Source: Olleya aquimaris (GTDB taxonomy: Bacteria; Bacteroidota; Bacteroidia; Flavobacteriales; Flavobacteriaceae). Taken from it: 64,000 bases of DNA. The notes beneath the pieces are model-generated. The model had not been told where the DNA came from. It searched no databases and was given only the letters and a program-made list of their open reading frames with translations. Positions 32,999 through 42,274 of the stretch are shown here, piece after piece (position 1 is the stretch's first letter; each line of letters begins with the position of its first letter). Made by a program: the position numbers and the translations under genes. The stretch covers positions 108,501 to 172,500 of the forward strand of contig NZ_QLLO01000006.1 in NCBI RefSeq assembly GCF_003259525.1, read 5' to 3'.

Positions 32999-35065
32999 AT
33001 GAAGAGACTATTTGTCCTTATTTTTATATTCTGTTTTACATTTGGTTTTTCTCAGGACGAAGAACTAGATAGTCTGACTATTCAATTAGCTTACCAAAGT
33101 CCAGATTCTTCTAAAGTGGACACTTCTGTGAGTATTATTAAAATACTTTTTGATAAAAAAGATTATAGTAAAGCCCAAAAATTTATAACGTTAAGTGAAG
33201 ATTTAGCCAAAGACTTAAATTACAAAAAAGGCTTAGCAGAAATCACCTTTTACAAAGCTAGAATTAGTAACCAACAAGGTAATATTGATAAAGCGATTTC
33301 AGACTTTAAAAATGCAAAATCTTTATACGCTTCAATTAAAGACACCATTTCAATAGCTAAAGTAAATAGTAATTTAGGAGTTTTAGAAATAAAAAACGGT
33401 AATTACAAAGATGGATTAGCCTATGCATTGTCTGCTATAAAAGAATTAGAAAAGAGAGAACTTTTTGATGAATTATCAAAAAACTACGACAATCTAGCTA
33501 ATACTTATGAAACCACAGGCAATTTAGAAAAAGCCATTACCTATTATCTAAAAAAATTAGATGTAGACAACAGGTCAAACAATATTGATGGGTTAGTTAA
33601 CACCAATAAAAATCTTGGTGATATCTACACTAAAAAAGAAAATTACATTCAAGCTGTTAGCTATTATGAAAGTGCTTTAGGGTATGCTAGTTCTAGTGAC
33701 GAAAAACTAAGAGCACAAATATTACCCTATTTAGGTAATGCGTATTTAAAAGATAAAGATTTTAAAACTGCTGCAAGGTATTTAGTAGAATCTATAAACC
33801 TTAATAGACGATTTGAAAATAAAAAAGAAATCTTATATGCTTTAAACAGTTTAGGTGATTTAAACATACAACAAGGCAGATTAAAAACTGCTGAAGAGCA
33901 ATTACAAGAAGCCTCTAACATAAGTAGGGTAACAAAAAATAACGAAGAGTTATTGCGTAATTATAAATTGATGCAAATTCTTGACTCTAAAAAAGGAAAT
34001 TTTGAAAGTGCTTATACCTGGCAAGAAGAATATTATAAATTAAAAGAACAACTAGATCAAGAACAAGCAAAAAACTCGCCAATAATTATTATTGATGATA
34101 TAGATGAAGCTAATTTACAGTCAGATCCATTACTTATTCCAAATACACTAAATGAAGATGACCTAGCTACCAAACAAAAGTTAGACAAGTTTAAGCTAAT
34201 ATTTTATGCTCTACTTGCAGCTTTTGCTATTGTCTTGACCTTTTTTGTGTTATTTTTTATAAAACGAAATAGTAGACTTAAATATACTAGAGAGCTAGAA
34301 GCTAAAAACAAGAAAATTGAGTTACAAAACGAAGCCATACTAGAGCAGAGTAAACATCTAGAAAATATTAATAAGGTTAAAGACAAGCTGTTTTCTATAG
34401 TTTCTCACGACCTAAAAGACTCGTTAACCTCTACTAAAGGGTTTATAGATTTATTAAAAGAGGGACAGTTAACCCAGGACGAGTTTCATAGTTTATTACC
34501 AGAGTTAAGCGAAAATGCAAACAATGCCTCTTTATTATTATTTAACCTTTTAAATTGGTCTAAATCGCAGATGCAGTCTTTAGAACCTAAACCTTCATTA
34601 TTTGATATTCAAGAAGTTTTTTCTGAAAAAGTGAAACTTATGGATCAAAAATTTGAAGCCAAAGGAGTTAGACTTATAGACAATACACTACGTGATTTTG
34701 TTTATGCAGATAGAAGCATGATTGAAATTGTAATACAAAATTTATTAGCAAATGCAGTAAAGTTTTGTAATAATGGCGATAGTGTGTCTATCTCCAACCA
34801 AATAAGCAATGGTAAAGCTATACTTAGCGTTGCAGACACAGGTGTTGGAATTAGTAAAGAAGATCAAGGAAAGTTATTTGGAAACAATACTTTTACAACT
34901 AGAGGAACCAACAAAGAAAAAGGAACAGGTCTAGGTCTAACTATTTGCAGAGAGCTAGTAGAATTAAATAAAGGAACCATTTGGGTTGAAAGCGCTGTTA
35001 ATGTTGGTAGCACTTTTTATGTAGAGCTACCAAAAAACAGAGTAGAAAATCCTGGTGAGACATGA
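32999..35065 (+). CDS. TPR-containing sensor histidine kinase
   Basis: This 688-residue protein has a signal peptide (about 1-18), a periplasmic array of tetratricopeptide-like helical repeats (about 60-330), one membrane span (about 399-421), a short coiled coil and a cytosolic kinase. The phospho-acceptor is H470 in FSIVSHDLKDSLTS, and the ATPase domain shows NLLANAVKFC (N box), ADTGVGISKEDQ (G1) and GTGLGLTICRELV (G2). No response regulator is encoded next to it, so its partner must lie elsewhere. Its stop is one base from that of the convergent hydrolase gene. Confidence 0.93.
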   Translation: MKRLFVLIFIFCFTFGFSQDEELDSLTIQLAYQSPDSSKVDTSVSIIKILFDKKDYSKAQKFITLSEDLAKDLNYKKGLAEITFYKARISNQQGNIDKAISDFKNAKSLYASIKDTISIAKVNSNLGVLEIKNGNYKDGLAYALSAIKELEKRELFDELSKNYDNLANTYETTGNLEKAITYYLKKLDVDNRSNNIDGLVNTNKNLGDIYTKKENYIQAVSYYESALGYASSSDEKLRAQILPYLGNAYLKDKDFKTAARYLVESINLNRRFENKKEILYALNSLGDLNIQQGRLKTAEEQLQEASNISRVTKNNEELLRNYKLMQILDSKKGNFESAYTWQEEYYKLKEQLDQEQAKNSPIIIIDDIDEANLQSDPLLIPNTLNEDDLATKQKLDKFKLIFYALLAAFAIVLTFFVLFFIKRNSRLKYTRELEAKNKKIELQNEAILEQSKHLENINKVKDKLFSIVSHDLKDSLTSTKGFIDLLKEGQLTQDEFHSLLPELSENANNASLLLFNLLNWSKSQMQSLEPKPSLFDIQEVFSEKVKLMDQKFEAKGVRLIDNTLRDFVYADRSMIEIVIQNLLANAVKFCNNGDSVSISNQISNGKAILSVADTGVGISKEDQGKLFGNNTFTTRGTNKEKGTGLGLTICRELVELNKGTIWVESAVNVGSTFYVELPKNRVENPGET

Positions 35066-35066
35066 A

Positions 35067-35999
35067 CTACACCTTCGGTAGAAATACCTCAGCCATCATA
35101 CACCGAGCGCTTCCGCCACCACAAGTCTCAATAGTCTCTAACGAGCTTGATAGGATTGGGCAATGTGCTTCTATCAACGCTTTCTGTGCTGGACTTAAGC
35201 TATCATGAGCTGCTTGACTCATTACTAAATATAATTGATTATCTTTACCTTTAACTTGTAACATATTACCAGCAAATTGATGCATTTGCTTTTCGTTAAT
35301 AGTAATTACTTTTTTACCTGTTTTTTCTAGGTGAGAGATGACGTTTTTTCGTTCTCTTTTATCATCAATAGTTTCTAAACAAATAACAGCAAACGTTTCT
35401 GCCAAACACATCATTACATTAGTATGATATATGGGTAGTCGTTTACCATCTACAGTTTGTTTTGCTGTAAAAACAACAGGAGTGTATTCAAAATCTTCAC
35501 AAAATTCAATAAACAATGTTTCATCCGCTCTTGGTGATAACGCACAATAAGCTATACTATTAACTCTATCTAATAATAAACTACCCGTTCCTTCAAGAAA
35601 TACACCTTCCTCTTCCGCTGAAGTATAATCTATTATATTATTTATTTTAAAACCTTCTTTTTCAAGACGGATAAACACCTCATCGCGTCTTTCCTTTCTG
35701 CGGTTTTCAGCAAACATAGGATAAATAGCCACATCACCATTTTCATGAAAACTAACCCAATTGTTAGGAAATACTGAGTCTGGCGTATCCATAAGCTCAT
35801 CATCATGCTCTACAATAACTTGCACTCCTACTGCTCTAAGTTTTTCAACAAATGCATCAAATTCCGCTTGTGCTTTTGCATTAATTTCGGCATTTTTTAA
35901 GTTTATATCTTCCTGAAAATAATTATTGACAGCGGTTTGCTCATTCATCCTAAAGTTTACAGGACGAATCATTAATATGGTGTTTGTAGTTTGTTGCAT
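35067..35999 (-). CDS. ctlX: CtlX-like citrulline/arginine hydrolase (amidinotransferase fold)
   Basis: This 310-residue guanidine-modifying enzyme belongs to the arginine deiminase/DDAH superfamily and matches the flavobacterial citrulline-utilisation hydrolase CtlX group. The substrate loop DTPDSVFPNNW is at 71-81, the catalytic His lies in PIYHTNVMM and the nucleophilic Cys is C300 in GGGSARCM. It should hydrolyse a ureido or guanidino group in the cytosol. No other arginine or citrulline catabolic gene is next to it (argS is one gene away, which I take as coincidence). Confidence 0.87.
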   Translation of the reverse strand: MQQTTNTILMIRPVNFRMNEQTAVNNYFQEDINLKNAEINAKAQAEFDAFVEKLRAVGVQVIVEHDDELMDTPDSVFPNNWVSFHENGDVAIYPMFAENRRKERRDEVFIRLEKEGFKINNIIDYTSAEEEGVFLEGTGSLLLDRVNSIAYCALSPRADETLFIEFCEDFEYTPVVFTAKQTVDGKRLPIYHTNVMMCLAETFAVICLETIDDKRERKNVISHLEKTGKKVITINEKQMHQFAGNMLQVKGKDNQLYLVMSQAAHDSLSPAQKALIEAHCPILSSSLETIETCGGGSARCMMAEVFLPKV

Positions 36000-36065
36000 T
36001 ATTTAAGAATAAATTGATGACAAATTTGAGTAATTTTTTAATTTAAAAAAATAAATAAGCAGCTT

Positions 36066-36620
36066 TTATTTCCATTTAATATTACACCCTATACTTGGTT
36101 TTTGGCTTTCTAAAGGTTGTTGATCATTTAAAACAGCATCCATAGCATGTATTAAGTCTTTTCCAGTTACAGGTATTTCATTTCCTGGTCTTGAATTGTC
36201 CATCTGCCCATGGTACGTCGATTTTAAATCAGCATCAAACACATAAAAATCTGGTGTACAAGCTGCATCATATGCTTTTGCTACTTCCTGAGTGTCATCA
36301 TATAAATACGGAAAAGGGTAACTTAAATCTTTGGCTACCTGCTGCATCTGTTCTGGTCCATCTTGTGGATAATTTTCAACATCGTTACTACTAATTGCTA
36401 TAAAAGCAATTCCTTTGTCTTGATATTGATTCGCAATGTTTACTAACATTGGGTTTATATGGATTACAAACGGACAATGATTGCATATAAAAACAACTAC
36501 AGTTCCTTTGTCACCTTTTATCTGGTGTAAATTTAGAGTCTTTCTAGTTACAACATCATACAATGAAAATTCGGGTGCGATTTTTCCTAAAGGAAATGGG
36601 TTTGAAGGTGTTAATGCCAT
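36066..36620 (-). CDS. Thioredoxin-fold redoxin (AhpC/TSA-like)
   Basis: This 184-residue protein has a thioredoxin fold with the redox pair C46-x-x-C49 in FICNHCPFVIHI, preceded by the GKIAPEFSLYDV start common to AhpC/TSA redoxins. A third Cys (CTPDFYVFD) sits at the cis-Pro turn, and ITGKDLIHAMDA-like residues follow. No signal peptide is visible, so it is cytosolic. It probably reduces peroxides or disulfides; the partner is unknown. Confidence 0.86.
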   Translation of the reverse strand: MALTPSNPFPLGKIAPEFSLYDVVTRKTLNLHQIKGDKGTVVVFICNHCPFVIHINPMLVNIANQYQDKGIAFIAISSNDVENYPQDGPEQMQQVAKDLSYPFPYLYDDTQEVAKAYDAACTPDFYVFDADLKSTYHGQMDNSRPGNEIPVTGKDLIHAMDAVLNDQQPLESQKPSIGCNIKWK

Positions 36621-36738
36621 AATTAAAATGTTAAAATTTTGTATTAATATTAGTTTTGCTTTTGTTTTTATGAAAAAAATTGCTTTCTTGTTGTCGATTA
36701 ATTATTATCCCTAACAAACTAACAGATTAATAGCAACT

Positions 36739-37176
36739 ATGAGATTATCCCTTATTCTCTTGTTTGTACTTTCCCTAAGTACTATACAAGCTCAAGAAAC
36801 CACTGACCAAAGTACAAATTCTGCCGACTATCTACAAGTAACAAGATACAGACTTCATCCTGAAGAATTGAGTATTGAAAACGAAATAGATTCAGAAAAA
36901 GTTTACATTAAAATATATTACAACAATCAAGCTAGTATTGCTGAAGACTTTGCTTATTTTAAACCTAAAAAAAATGAAATCTTGTTTTTTTATGGAAAAA
37001 ACAAAGACAACAATAGCAGCGAGATGTATTTTAAACTAGATGATAGTTTAAAACCAATCTACCAGAAAAAAGATTTTGAACAATTAATGCAAGTCATTAA
37101 AGTATTAGAATATAATGTTTTTTCTGAAGATCAATTTTCTAGTGCAGAAGCATATGCTGCATTAGAACGCGTATAA
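36739..37176 (+). CDS. Small secreted protein of unknown function
   Basis: This 145-residue protein has a Sec signal (MRLSLILLFVLSLSTIQAQ) and a compact acidic body with alternating polar and aromatic residues (VYIKIYYNNQ, IAEDFAYFKPKKNEILFFYG). There is no lipobox and no recognised domain. It is monocistronic and ends in a strong terminator. It is divergent from the redoxin gene. Confidence 0.65.
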   Translation: MRLSLILLFVLSLSTIQAQETTDQSTNSADYLQVTRYRLHPEELSIENEIDSEKVYIKIYYNNQASIAEDFAYFKPKKNEILFFYGKNKDNNSSEMYFKLDDSLKPIYQKKDFEQLMQVIKVLEYNVFSEDQFSSAEAYAALERV

Positions 37177-37198
37177 AGTACAACTAACTAAACCTATT

Positions 37199-37237
37199 AA
37201 ACAGCTAATTTATAAACATAAATTAGCTGTTTTTTTT
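37199..37237. terminator. Bidirectional terminator between convergent genes
   Basis: A perfect 13-bp stem (37200-37212 with 37219-37231) with a 6-nt loop is followed by T residues on the plus strand. The stop codon of the minus-strand SDR gene (37236-37238) touches its edge. Confidence 0.92.
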
Positions 37238-37922
37238 ATGGAGTAGAATTTGATACTTGTAATAGTTTTCCATTGTAAAACTGGTGTCCGCTTATTGCAA
37301 AATTTGCGATATACTCTGCCATTTGTTTAGCAGTAGTTGGAGCTTGATAGCCAGGAAACGCTTCTTCTAACATTTCGGTTTGCACTGCTCCTAAAGCTAA
37401 CACATTAAAACTTGGTCCTGTGTCTTTATACTCTTCTGCAAGCAACTCTGTAAGCGTTATTACAGCACCTTTACTAGAACTGTAAGCAGATAGTCCTGGA
37501 AACTTCATACTACCTTGTACGCCACCCATAGAACTAACTGTAACCACATGACTATCTTTGTGCATATACGGTAACACTGTTCTTGTCATTTCGGCAACTC
37601 CTAAGACATTAGTTTTGTATACATTTTCAAAGTCCATCATTGAAGTTTCAGCAAATGGTTTATTTAATAGGACTCCAGCGTTATTAATAAGTATATCAAC
37701 TTGCTTCCATTCTGCTTTTATAAATTCTTCTACTTTTTTATAGTCGTTTGGATTGCCTAAATCAAAAGCTATAGAGGTTATATTTTCAAAATGAAGATTA
37801 TTTACTGGTTGAGCATTTCTAGATAAGGCTAATACATTATGACCTTGATTAGCAAACAAGTGTACTAACTCAAAACCAATACCTCTACTTGTCCCTGTTA
37901 TAATTATGTTTTTAGTTTTCAT
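37236..37922 (-). CDS. Short-chain dehydrogenase/reductase (SDR)
   Basis: This 228-residue classical SDR has the cofactor loop TGTSRGIGFE (10-19), NNAGVL for the NAG motif, a catalytic Ser in VSSMGG and the YxxxK pair in AYSSSKGAVITL. The Arg after TGTS suggests preference for NADP(H), but the substrate is not predictable. Its start overlaps the end of the M28 peptidase gene by 11 nt, so the two form an operon. Confidence 0.92.
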   Translation of the reverse strand: MKTKNIIITGTSRGIGFELVHLFANQGHNVLALSRNAQPVNNLHFENITSIAFDLGNPNDYKKVEEFIKAEWKQVDILINNAGVLLNKPFAETSMMDFENVYKTNVLGVAEMTRTVLPYMHKDSHVVTVSSMGGVQGSMKFPGLSAYSSSKGAVITLTELLAEEYKDTGPSFNVLALGAVQTEMLEEAFPGYQAPTTAKQMAEYIANFAISGHQFYNGKLLQVSNSTP

Positions 37923-38871
37923 TTAAAACAATTTCTTTTGATGGTGTATTAGTCATTTTTTCCAAACCAGGAATGATACTATTTATAAGGTTAACCATAT
38001 GATCATAGTCTAATTTATCTGCTTCATCATCCACATGGTGGTAGTAATCATAATTAGACAAATCGCAAGATGAAATAGTATGGCATGGTAAATTAAATTC
38101 TTTATAAAATGCAAAATTATCAGACTGTCTAAACAGATTATATTTTTTAGAAACCTCTGAATAGCCAATAACTTTTTTACCAGAATAGTCATTCATCTTA
38201 TCTGCAATATTAGAGACATCATAACCTGTTACAAATGCAATGTAATCTCTGTCTTTAAAAGGCACACCAATCATTTCTAAATTAATCATAGTGTACATAT
38301 TAAAATTGTTGTCCTTTAATTTTTTTGCCAAGTGTGCAGATCCAAGTAATCCTTTTTCTTCAGCAGAAAAGGTTACAAACAACAAGCTTCTTTTATTGGT
38401 TTTTTTAGCTCCGAAGTATTTTGCTAAAGCTAAAACTCCGCTAGTTCCTGCAGCATTATCGTTAGCACCATTAGCAATACTATCATTTTCAACTATTTTA
38501 CTTTTTCCAATATGATCGTAATGTGCTCCAATAACAATAAACTGATCTTTTAATGTGGCATCATTACCTTCTAAATACCCAACAACATTATAAGCATCCA
38601 TATCCTGAACCGTAAAATGATCACGAAATGTGTCAAAATAAGGTTTTAACCCGTAAGATTTAAATTTAGATTCTACGTAGTCTGCAGCTTCATTAATACC
38701 TTCTGTACCTGTATTTCTACCTTTTAAATTATCGTCTGCTAAAAAAGATACTATGTCTTTAATTTCTTGACTTGTTACCGTGTAATCTTCTGGTTTTAAA
38801 GTATCATTAACTTTAGTTTTACAAGCGGTAAAAAGAAATACTAATACTAATACTGTTATTATATTTTTCAT
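37912..38871 (-). CDS. M28-family metallopeptidase lipoprotein
   Basis: This 319-residue lipoprotein (signal MKNIITVLVLVFLFTAC) carries an M28 peptidase domain with two-zinc ligands: GAHYDHIG (His and following Asp region), NGANDNAAGTSG (bridging Asp), FSAEEKGLLGS (catalytic and metal Glu), and a C-terminal His in YYHHVDDEADKL. It should remove N-terminal residues from peptides in the periplasm or at the outer membrane. It overlaps the SDR gene. Confidence 0.92.
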   Translation of the reverse strand: MKNIITVLVLVFLFTACKTKVNDTLKPEDYTVTSQEIKDIVSFLADDNLKGRNTGTEGINEAADYVESKFKSYGLKPYFDTFRDHFTVQDMDAYNVVGYLEGNDATLKDQFIVIGAHYDHIGKSKIVENDSIANGANDNAAGTSGVLALAKYFGAKKTNKRSLLFVTFSAEEKGLLGSAHLAKKLKDNNFNMYTMINLEMIGVPFKDRDYIAFVTGYDVSNIADKMNDYSGKKVIGYSEVSKKYNLFRQSDNFAFYKEFNLPCHTISSCDLSNYDYYHHVDDEADKLDYDHMVNLINSIIPGLEKMTNTPSKEIVLNEN

Positions 38872-38896
38872 GTATAAAATTGTTTGTGTTTAAAGA

Positions 38897-38933
38897 TAAA
38901 AAAATCCCAAATCAATTAAGTTGAAATGGGATT
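38897..38933 (-). terminator. Intrinsic terminator of the PDH E2 gene
   Basis: AATCCCA (38903-38909) pairs with TGGGATT (38927-38933), with a partial inner stem, and the minus strand continues in a T run. It lies about 35 nt past the E2 stop. Confidence 0.75.
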
Positions 38934-38966
38934 ATATATGGATTATATTTCGCTTAAGCGAAAATA

Positions 38967-40607
38967 TTATACTAGCATGGTCACTGGATTTTCTATATAT
39001 CCTTTTAAGGTTTGTAGAAACTGAGCTCCTGTAGCTCCATCAACCGTTCTGTGATCGCAAGCTAATGTTAACTTCATTGTGTTTCCTGGTACAATTTGAC
39101 CATTTTTAACTACTGGTTTCTGAACAATTGCTCCTACCGATAATATAGCAGAATTTGGCTGATTAATAATAGAAGTGAAACTTTCTATACCAAACATTCC
39201 TAAATTAGAAATAGTAAAAGTACTACCTTCCATCTCGTCCAGAGATAATTTTTTATTTCTTGCGCGACCAGCAAAATCTTTTACGGCTGCTCCAATTTGA
39301 GGTAATGATTGCTCATTAGCAAACTTTACCACAGGAACTAATAATCCATCCTCAACAGCTACTGCAACTCCAATATGCACGTGATTGTTAAGTTTCATTT
39401 TATCATCAAACCACTGCGAGTTAACTTGCGGGTGTTGACGTAAAGCTAAAGCACAAGCTTTAACAATCATGTCGTTAAATGAAATCTTAGTATCTGGAAT
39501 AGAGTTATATTGTGCACGGAATGCAATTGCATTATCCATGTCAAACTCTACATTTAAGTAATAATGAGGCGCAGTAAATTTAGATTTAGCTAAATTTTTA
39601 GCAATTGCTTTACGCATTTGCGAGTTTGGTTTTTCATCAAAATCTTCCTGTCCTGAAGCTACAAATTTAGCAAATGGTGCAGAAGATTGCACTGCTGCAG
39701 ATGGTGTAAAGTTTTCTATATCGCGTTTTACAATACGTCCGTTTTCACCTGATCCTTTAACTTGAGAGATATTAACCCCTTTTTCTTCAGCCATTTTTTT
39801 AGCTAAAGGAGAAATAAACACACGTCCAGTTGGCGTGTTCTCAGAAGTTTGAGACACAGATTCTTGTTTTGAGGTCTCTTTTTTAGGAGCTTCAGACTTT
39901 GTTTCCTGCTTTGTATCTGGTGTAGCAGCTTCTTTTTTGGCTGGTGTACTACCTGCTTTAAAGTTTTTAGCTATACCAGAAACGTCTGTTCCTTTTGGAC
40001 CGATTATAGCTAATAATGAATCTACTTTTGCAGAATCTCCTTCTTCAAGTCCAACATATAATAATGTTCCTGACTGAAAAGATTCAAATTCCATTGTAGC
40101 TTTATCCGTTTCAATTTCGGCTAAAATATCTCCTTCTTCTACATCATCACCAACCTTTTTTAACCAAGTTGCTACAGTTCCTTCTTCCATAGTGTCACTT
40201 AACCTAGGCATAGTAACTACTGTTACGCCTTCTGGAATGTCCTGAGCTTCTGAAGTTTCATTAGCAGTTTCTGCTGCATCATCTTCTTCAGGCTTGTCTT
40301 TAGCGTCTTCTTTTTTATCTTCAGAAGGTTTTTCTGAACTTCCGTTTAATAAACCAGAAATGTCTTCACCTTCTTCTCCAATAATAGCTAACAACTGGTC
40401 TACTTTTGTTGTCTCTCCTTCTTGAACACCAATGTGTAATAAGGTGCCTTCGTGGAAAGATTCAAATTCCATTGTTGCTTTATCTGTTTCGATTTCTGCA
40501 AGAATGTCTCCTTCTTCTATTTTATCTCCAACTTTTTTTAACCACGTAGCAACTGTCCCTTCTTCCATGGTGTCGCTTAAACGAGGCATGTTAATTATTT
40601 CTGCCAT
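38967..40607 (-). CDS. pdhC: Pyruvate dehydrogenase E2, dihydrolipoamide acetyltransferase
   Basis: This 546-residue E2 subunit transfers acetyl groups from lipoamide to CoA. It has two lipoyl domains with target lysines K43 and K169 in ETDKATMEFES, acidic/Ala-Pro-Lys linkers, an E3-binding domain (about 262-300, FISPLAKKMAEEKG) and a C-terminal acyltransferase domain ending with the active-site motif DHRTVDGATGAQFL. It is 3 nt downstream of E1alpha. The two lipoyl domains are nearly identical in protein but differ widely at synonymous positions. Confidence 0.96.
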   Translation of the reverse strand: MAEIINMPRLSDTMEEGTVATWLKKVGDKIEEGDILAEIETDKATMEFESFHEGTLLHIGVQEGETTKVDQLLAIIGEEGEDISGLLNGSSEKPSEDKKEDAKDKPEEDDAAETANETSEAQDIPEGVTVVTMPRLSDTMEEGTVATWLKKVGDDVEEGDILAEIETDKATMEFESFQSGTLLYVGLEEGDSAKVDSLLAIIGPKGTDVSGIAKNFKAGSTPAKKEAATPDTKQETKSEAPKKETSKQESVSQTSENTPTGRVFISPLAKKMAEEKGVNISQVKGSGENGRIVKRDIENFTPSAAVQSSAPFAKFVASGQEDFDEKPNSQMRKAIAKNLAKSKFTAPHYYLNVEFDMDNAIAFRAQYNSIPDTKISFNDMIVKACALALRQHPQVNSQWFDDKMKLNNHVHIGVAVAVEDGLLVPVVKFANEQSLPQIGAAVKDFAGRARNKKLSLDEMEGSTFTISNLGMFGIESFTSIINQPNSAILSVGAIVQKPVVKNGQIVPGNTMKLTLACDHRTVDGATGAQFLQTLKGYIENPVTMLV

Positions 40608-40610
40608 AGC

Positions 40611-41612
40611 TTATTTAATTTTGTGGTCTATAAATGGATAATCTTCTTGTTCATAAACTGCATCATACATCACATTTTTATCTGGATAAGGTGATTCTTC
40701 AGCAAATTTTTCGCACTCGGCAACCAAATCTTTAACACGTTTGTCAATTTTTTTAAGGTCTGCTTCTGTAGCGTATTTATTTTCAAGTATAATATCTTTA
40801 ACTTGAGTAATTGGGTCTATTTTTTTGTATTCTGCAACTTCGTCTTTAGTTCTATAATGTTGCGCATCAGACATTGAGTGACCTCTATATCTGTATGTTT
40901 TTAGTTCTAAAAACGTTGGTCCATCACCACGACGAGCACGTTGAATAGCTTCATCAAAAGCTTCTGCTACTTTTACAGGATTCATACCATCTACTGGTCC
41001 ACATGGCATTTCGTAACCTAAACCTAACTTCCAAATATCTGTATGATTTGCAGTACGTTCTACAGAAGTACCCATAGCATAACCATTATTTTCACACACA
41101 AATACAACAGGTAATTTCCAAAGCATTGCTAGGTTAAAAGTCTCATGTAAAGAACCTTGTCTTGCTGCTCCATCTCCAAAACAACAAAGTGTAACACCAT
41201 CTACACCATGATATTTGTCTCCAAATGCAATACCTGCACCTAATGGAATTTGACCTCCTACAATACCATGTCCTCCATAAAAACGGTGTTCTTTAGAAAA
41301 GATATGCATAGAACCACCTAAACCTTGTGAAGTACCGGTTGCTTTACCATATAATTCTGCCATGACACGTCTTGGATCTACACCCATACCAATAGGTTGT
41401 ACGTGATTACGATAAGCAGTAATCATTTTATCCTTAGTTAAATCCATTGCATGTAAAGCTCCAGCTAAAACAGCTTCTTGCCCATTATACAAATGAAGGA
41501 AACCTCTAACTTTTTGTTGGATGTAAACAGCTGCAAGCTTGTCTTCAAACTTTCTCCAAAACAGCATGTCTTCATACCATTTAATATACGTTTCTTTTGT
41601 TACTTTTTGCAT
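40611..41612 (-). CDS. pdhA: Pyruvate dehydrogenase E1 component subunit alpha
   Basis: This 333-residue subunit forms, with E1beta, the thiamine-diphosphate enzyme that decarboxylates pyruvate. The ThDP motif runs from GDGAARQGSLHE to ENNGYAMGTS, and the phosphorylation-loop region YRYRGHSMSD is conserved. E1beta is not next to it and must be encoded elsewhere, as is common in Flavobacteriaceae. It is transcribed together with pdhC. Confidence 0.95.
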   Translation of the reverse strand: MQKVTKETYIKWYEDMLFWRKFEDKLAAVYIQQKVRGFLHLYNGQEAVLAGALHAMDLTKDKMITAYRNHVQPIGMGVDPRRVMAELYGKATGTSQGLGGSMHIFSKEHRFYGGHGIVGGQIPLGAGIAFGDKYHGVDGVTLCCFGDGAARQGSLHETFNLAMLWKLPVVFVCENNGYAMGTSVERTANHTDIWKLGLGYEMPCGPVDGMNPVKVAEAFDEAIQRARRGDGPTFLELKTYRYRGHSMSDAQHYRTKDEVAEYKKIDPITQVKDIILENKYATEADLKKIDKRVKDLVAECEKFAEESPYPDKNVMYDAVYEQEDYPFIDHKIK

Positions 41613-41641
41613 TGGTGACGTTTATTATTTATAACGAATAA

Positions 41642-41649
41642 CAAAAGTA
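41642..41649 (-). promoter_or_regulatory. Putative -7 element of pdhA-pdhC
   Basis: The minus strand reads TACTTTTG, an exact TAnnTTTG match, 29 nt before the pdhA ATG. The -33 position is only T-rich. Confidence 0.45.
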
Positions 41650-41709
41650 ACACTTTAGTTAGTAATAAAAAAAACTGTAAATAGTAAAATTATCACGAAA
41701 ACGATTGAG

Positions 41710-42192
41710 TTATAATACTGATTTGTCAAAAATTAATGGAAGCAGGTTAGCTAACGAATTTGAGCGGACTACTTTACCCGTTTCTCCCATAAAATACAAC
41801 TCGATTGGCGCATCTTGTTTGACTTCGTATTCTGAAATAGCTTGTCTACACGCTCCACAAGGTGGAATAGGAGTTAATGTTGGGTGGCTTTGAGAACCAG
41901 CTATGATAGCCATTTTAAGCATTTTTGCATTGGGATATTGTGCTCCAGCATAATAAATTGCTGTACGTTCTGCACATAATCCAGATGGATATGATGCATT
42001 TTCTTGGTTACTTCCTGTAACTACTTCTTGATTATCTAACAATATTGCAGCACCAACACTAAATTTTGAATATGGTGAATAAGCATTACTTCTAGCTTCT
42101 GATGCTCTACGCATCAAGTCTTGTATATCCTTTGGCAACTCGTTAATATTATCAAATACTTGTAATATGGTTTCTATTTTGACTTCCTTCAT
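41710..42192 (-). CDS. cdd: Cytidine deaminase
   Basis: This 160-residue cytosolic enzyme deaminates cytidine and deoxycytidine in pyrimidine salvage. The zinc site is complete: C73-A-E75 (proton shuttle Glu) and C112-G-A-C115 in PPCGACRQAISEY. I use ATG 42192; an upstream in-frame TTG at 42210 would add six residues and is less likely. It sits between porV and the PDH operon. Confidence 0.94.
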   Translation of the reverse strand: MKEVKIETILQVFDNINELPKDIQDLMRRASEARSNAYSPYSKFSVGAAILLDNQEVVTGSNQENASYPSGLCAERTAIYYAGAQYPNAKMLKMAIIAGSQSHPTLTPIPPCGACRQAISEYEVKQDAPIELYFMGETGKVVRSNSLANLLPLIFDKSVL

Positions 42193-42220
42193 AGTTTTAA
42201 ATTTATGCAACTATTTTAGA

Positions 42221-42251
42221 CAAAAAAACTATTGTTTTCACAATAGTTTTT
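42221..42251 (-). terminator. Intrinsic terminator after porV
   Basis: AAAACTATTG (42225-42234) pairs with CAATAGTTTT (42241-42250) around a 6-nt loop; on the minus strand a T tract follows. It separates porV from cdd. Confidence 0.85.
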
Positions 42252-42274
42252 AAGTTGTTTATTAATTAATGTTA

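Noticed and set aside
36670..36714. Short ORF starting MKKIAFLLS
   Set aside because: It has only 14 codons, begins like a signal peptide but stops at once, and lies in a short divergent intergenic region; likely chance.
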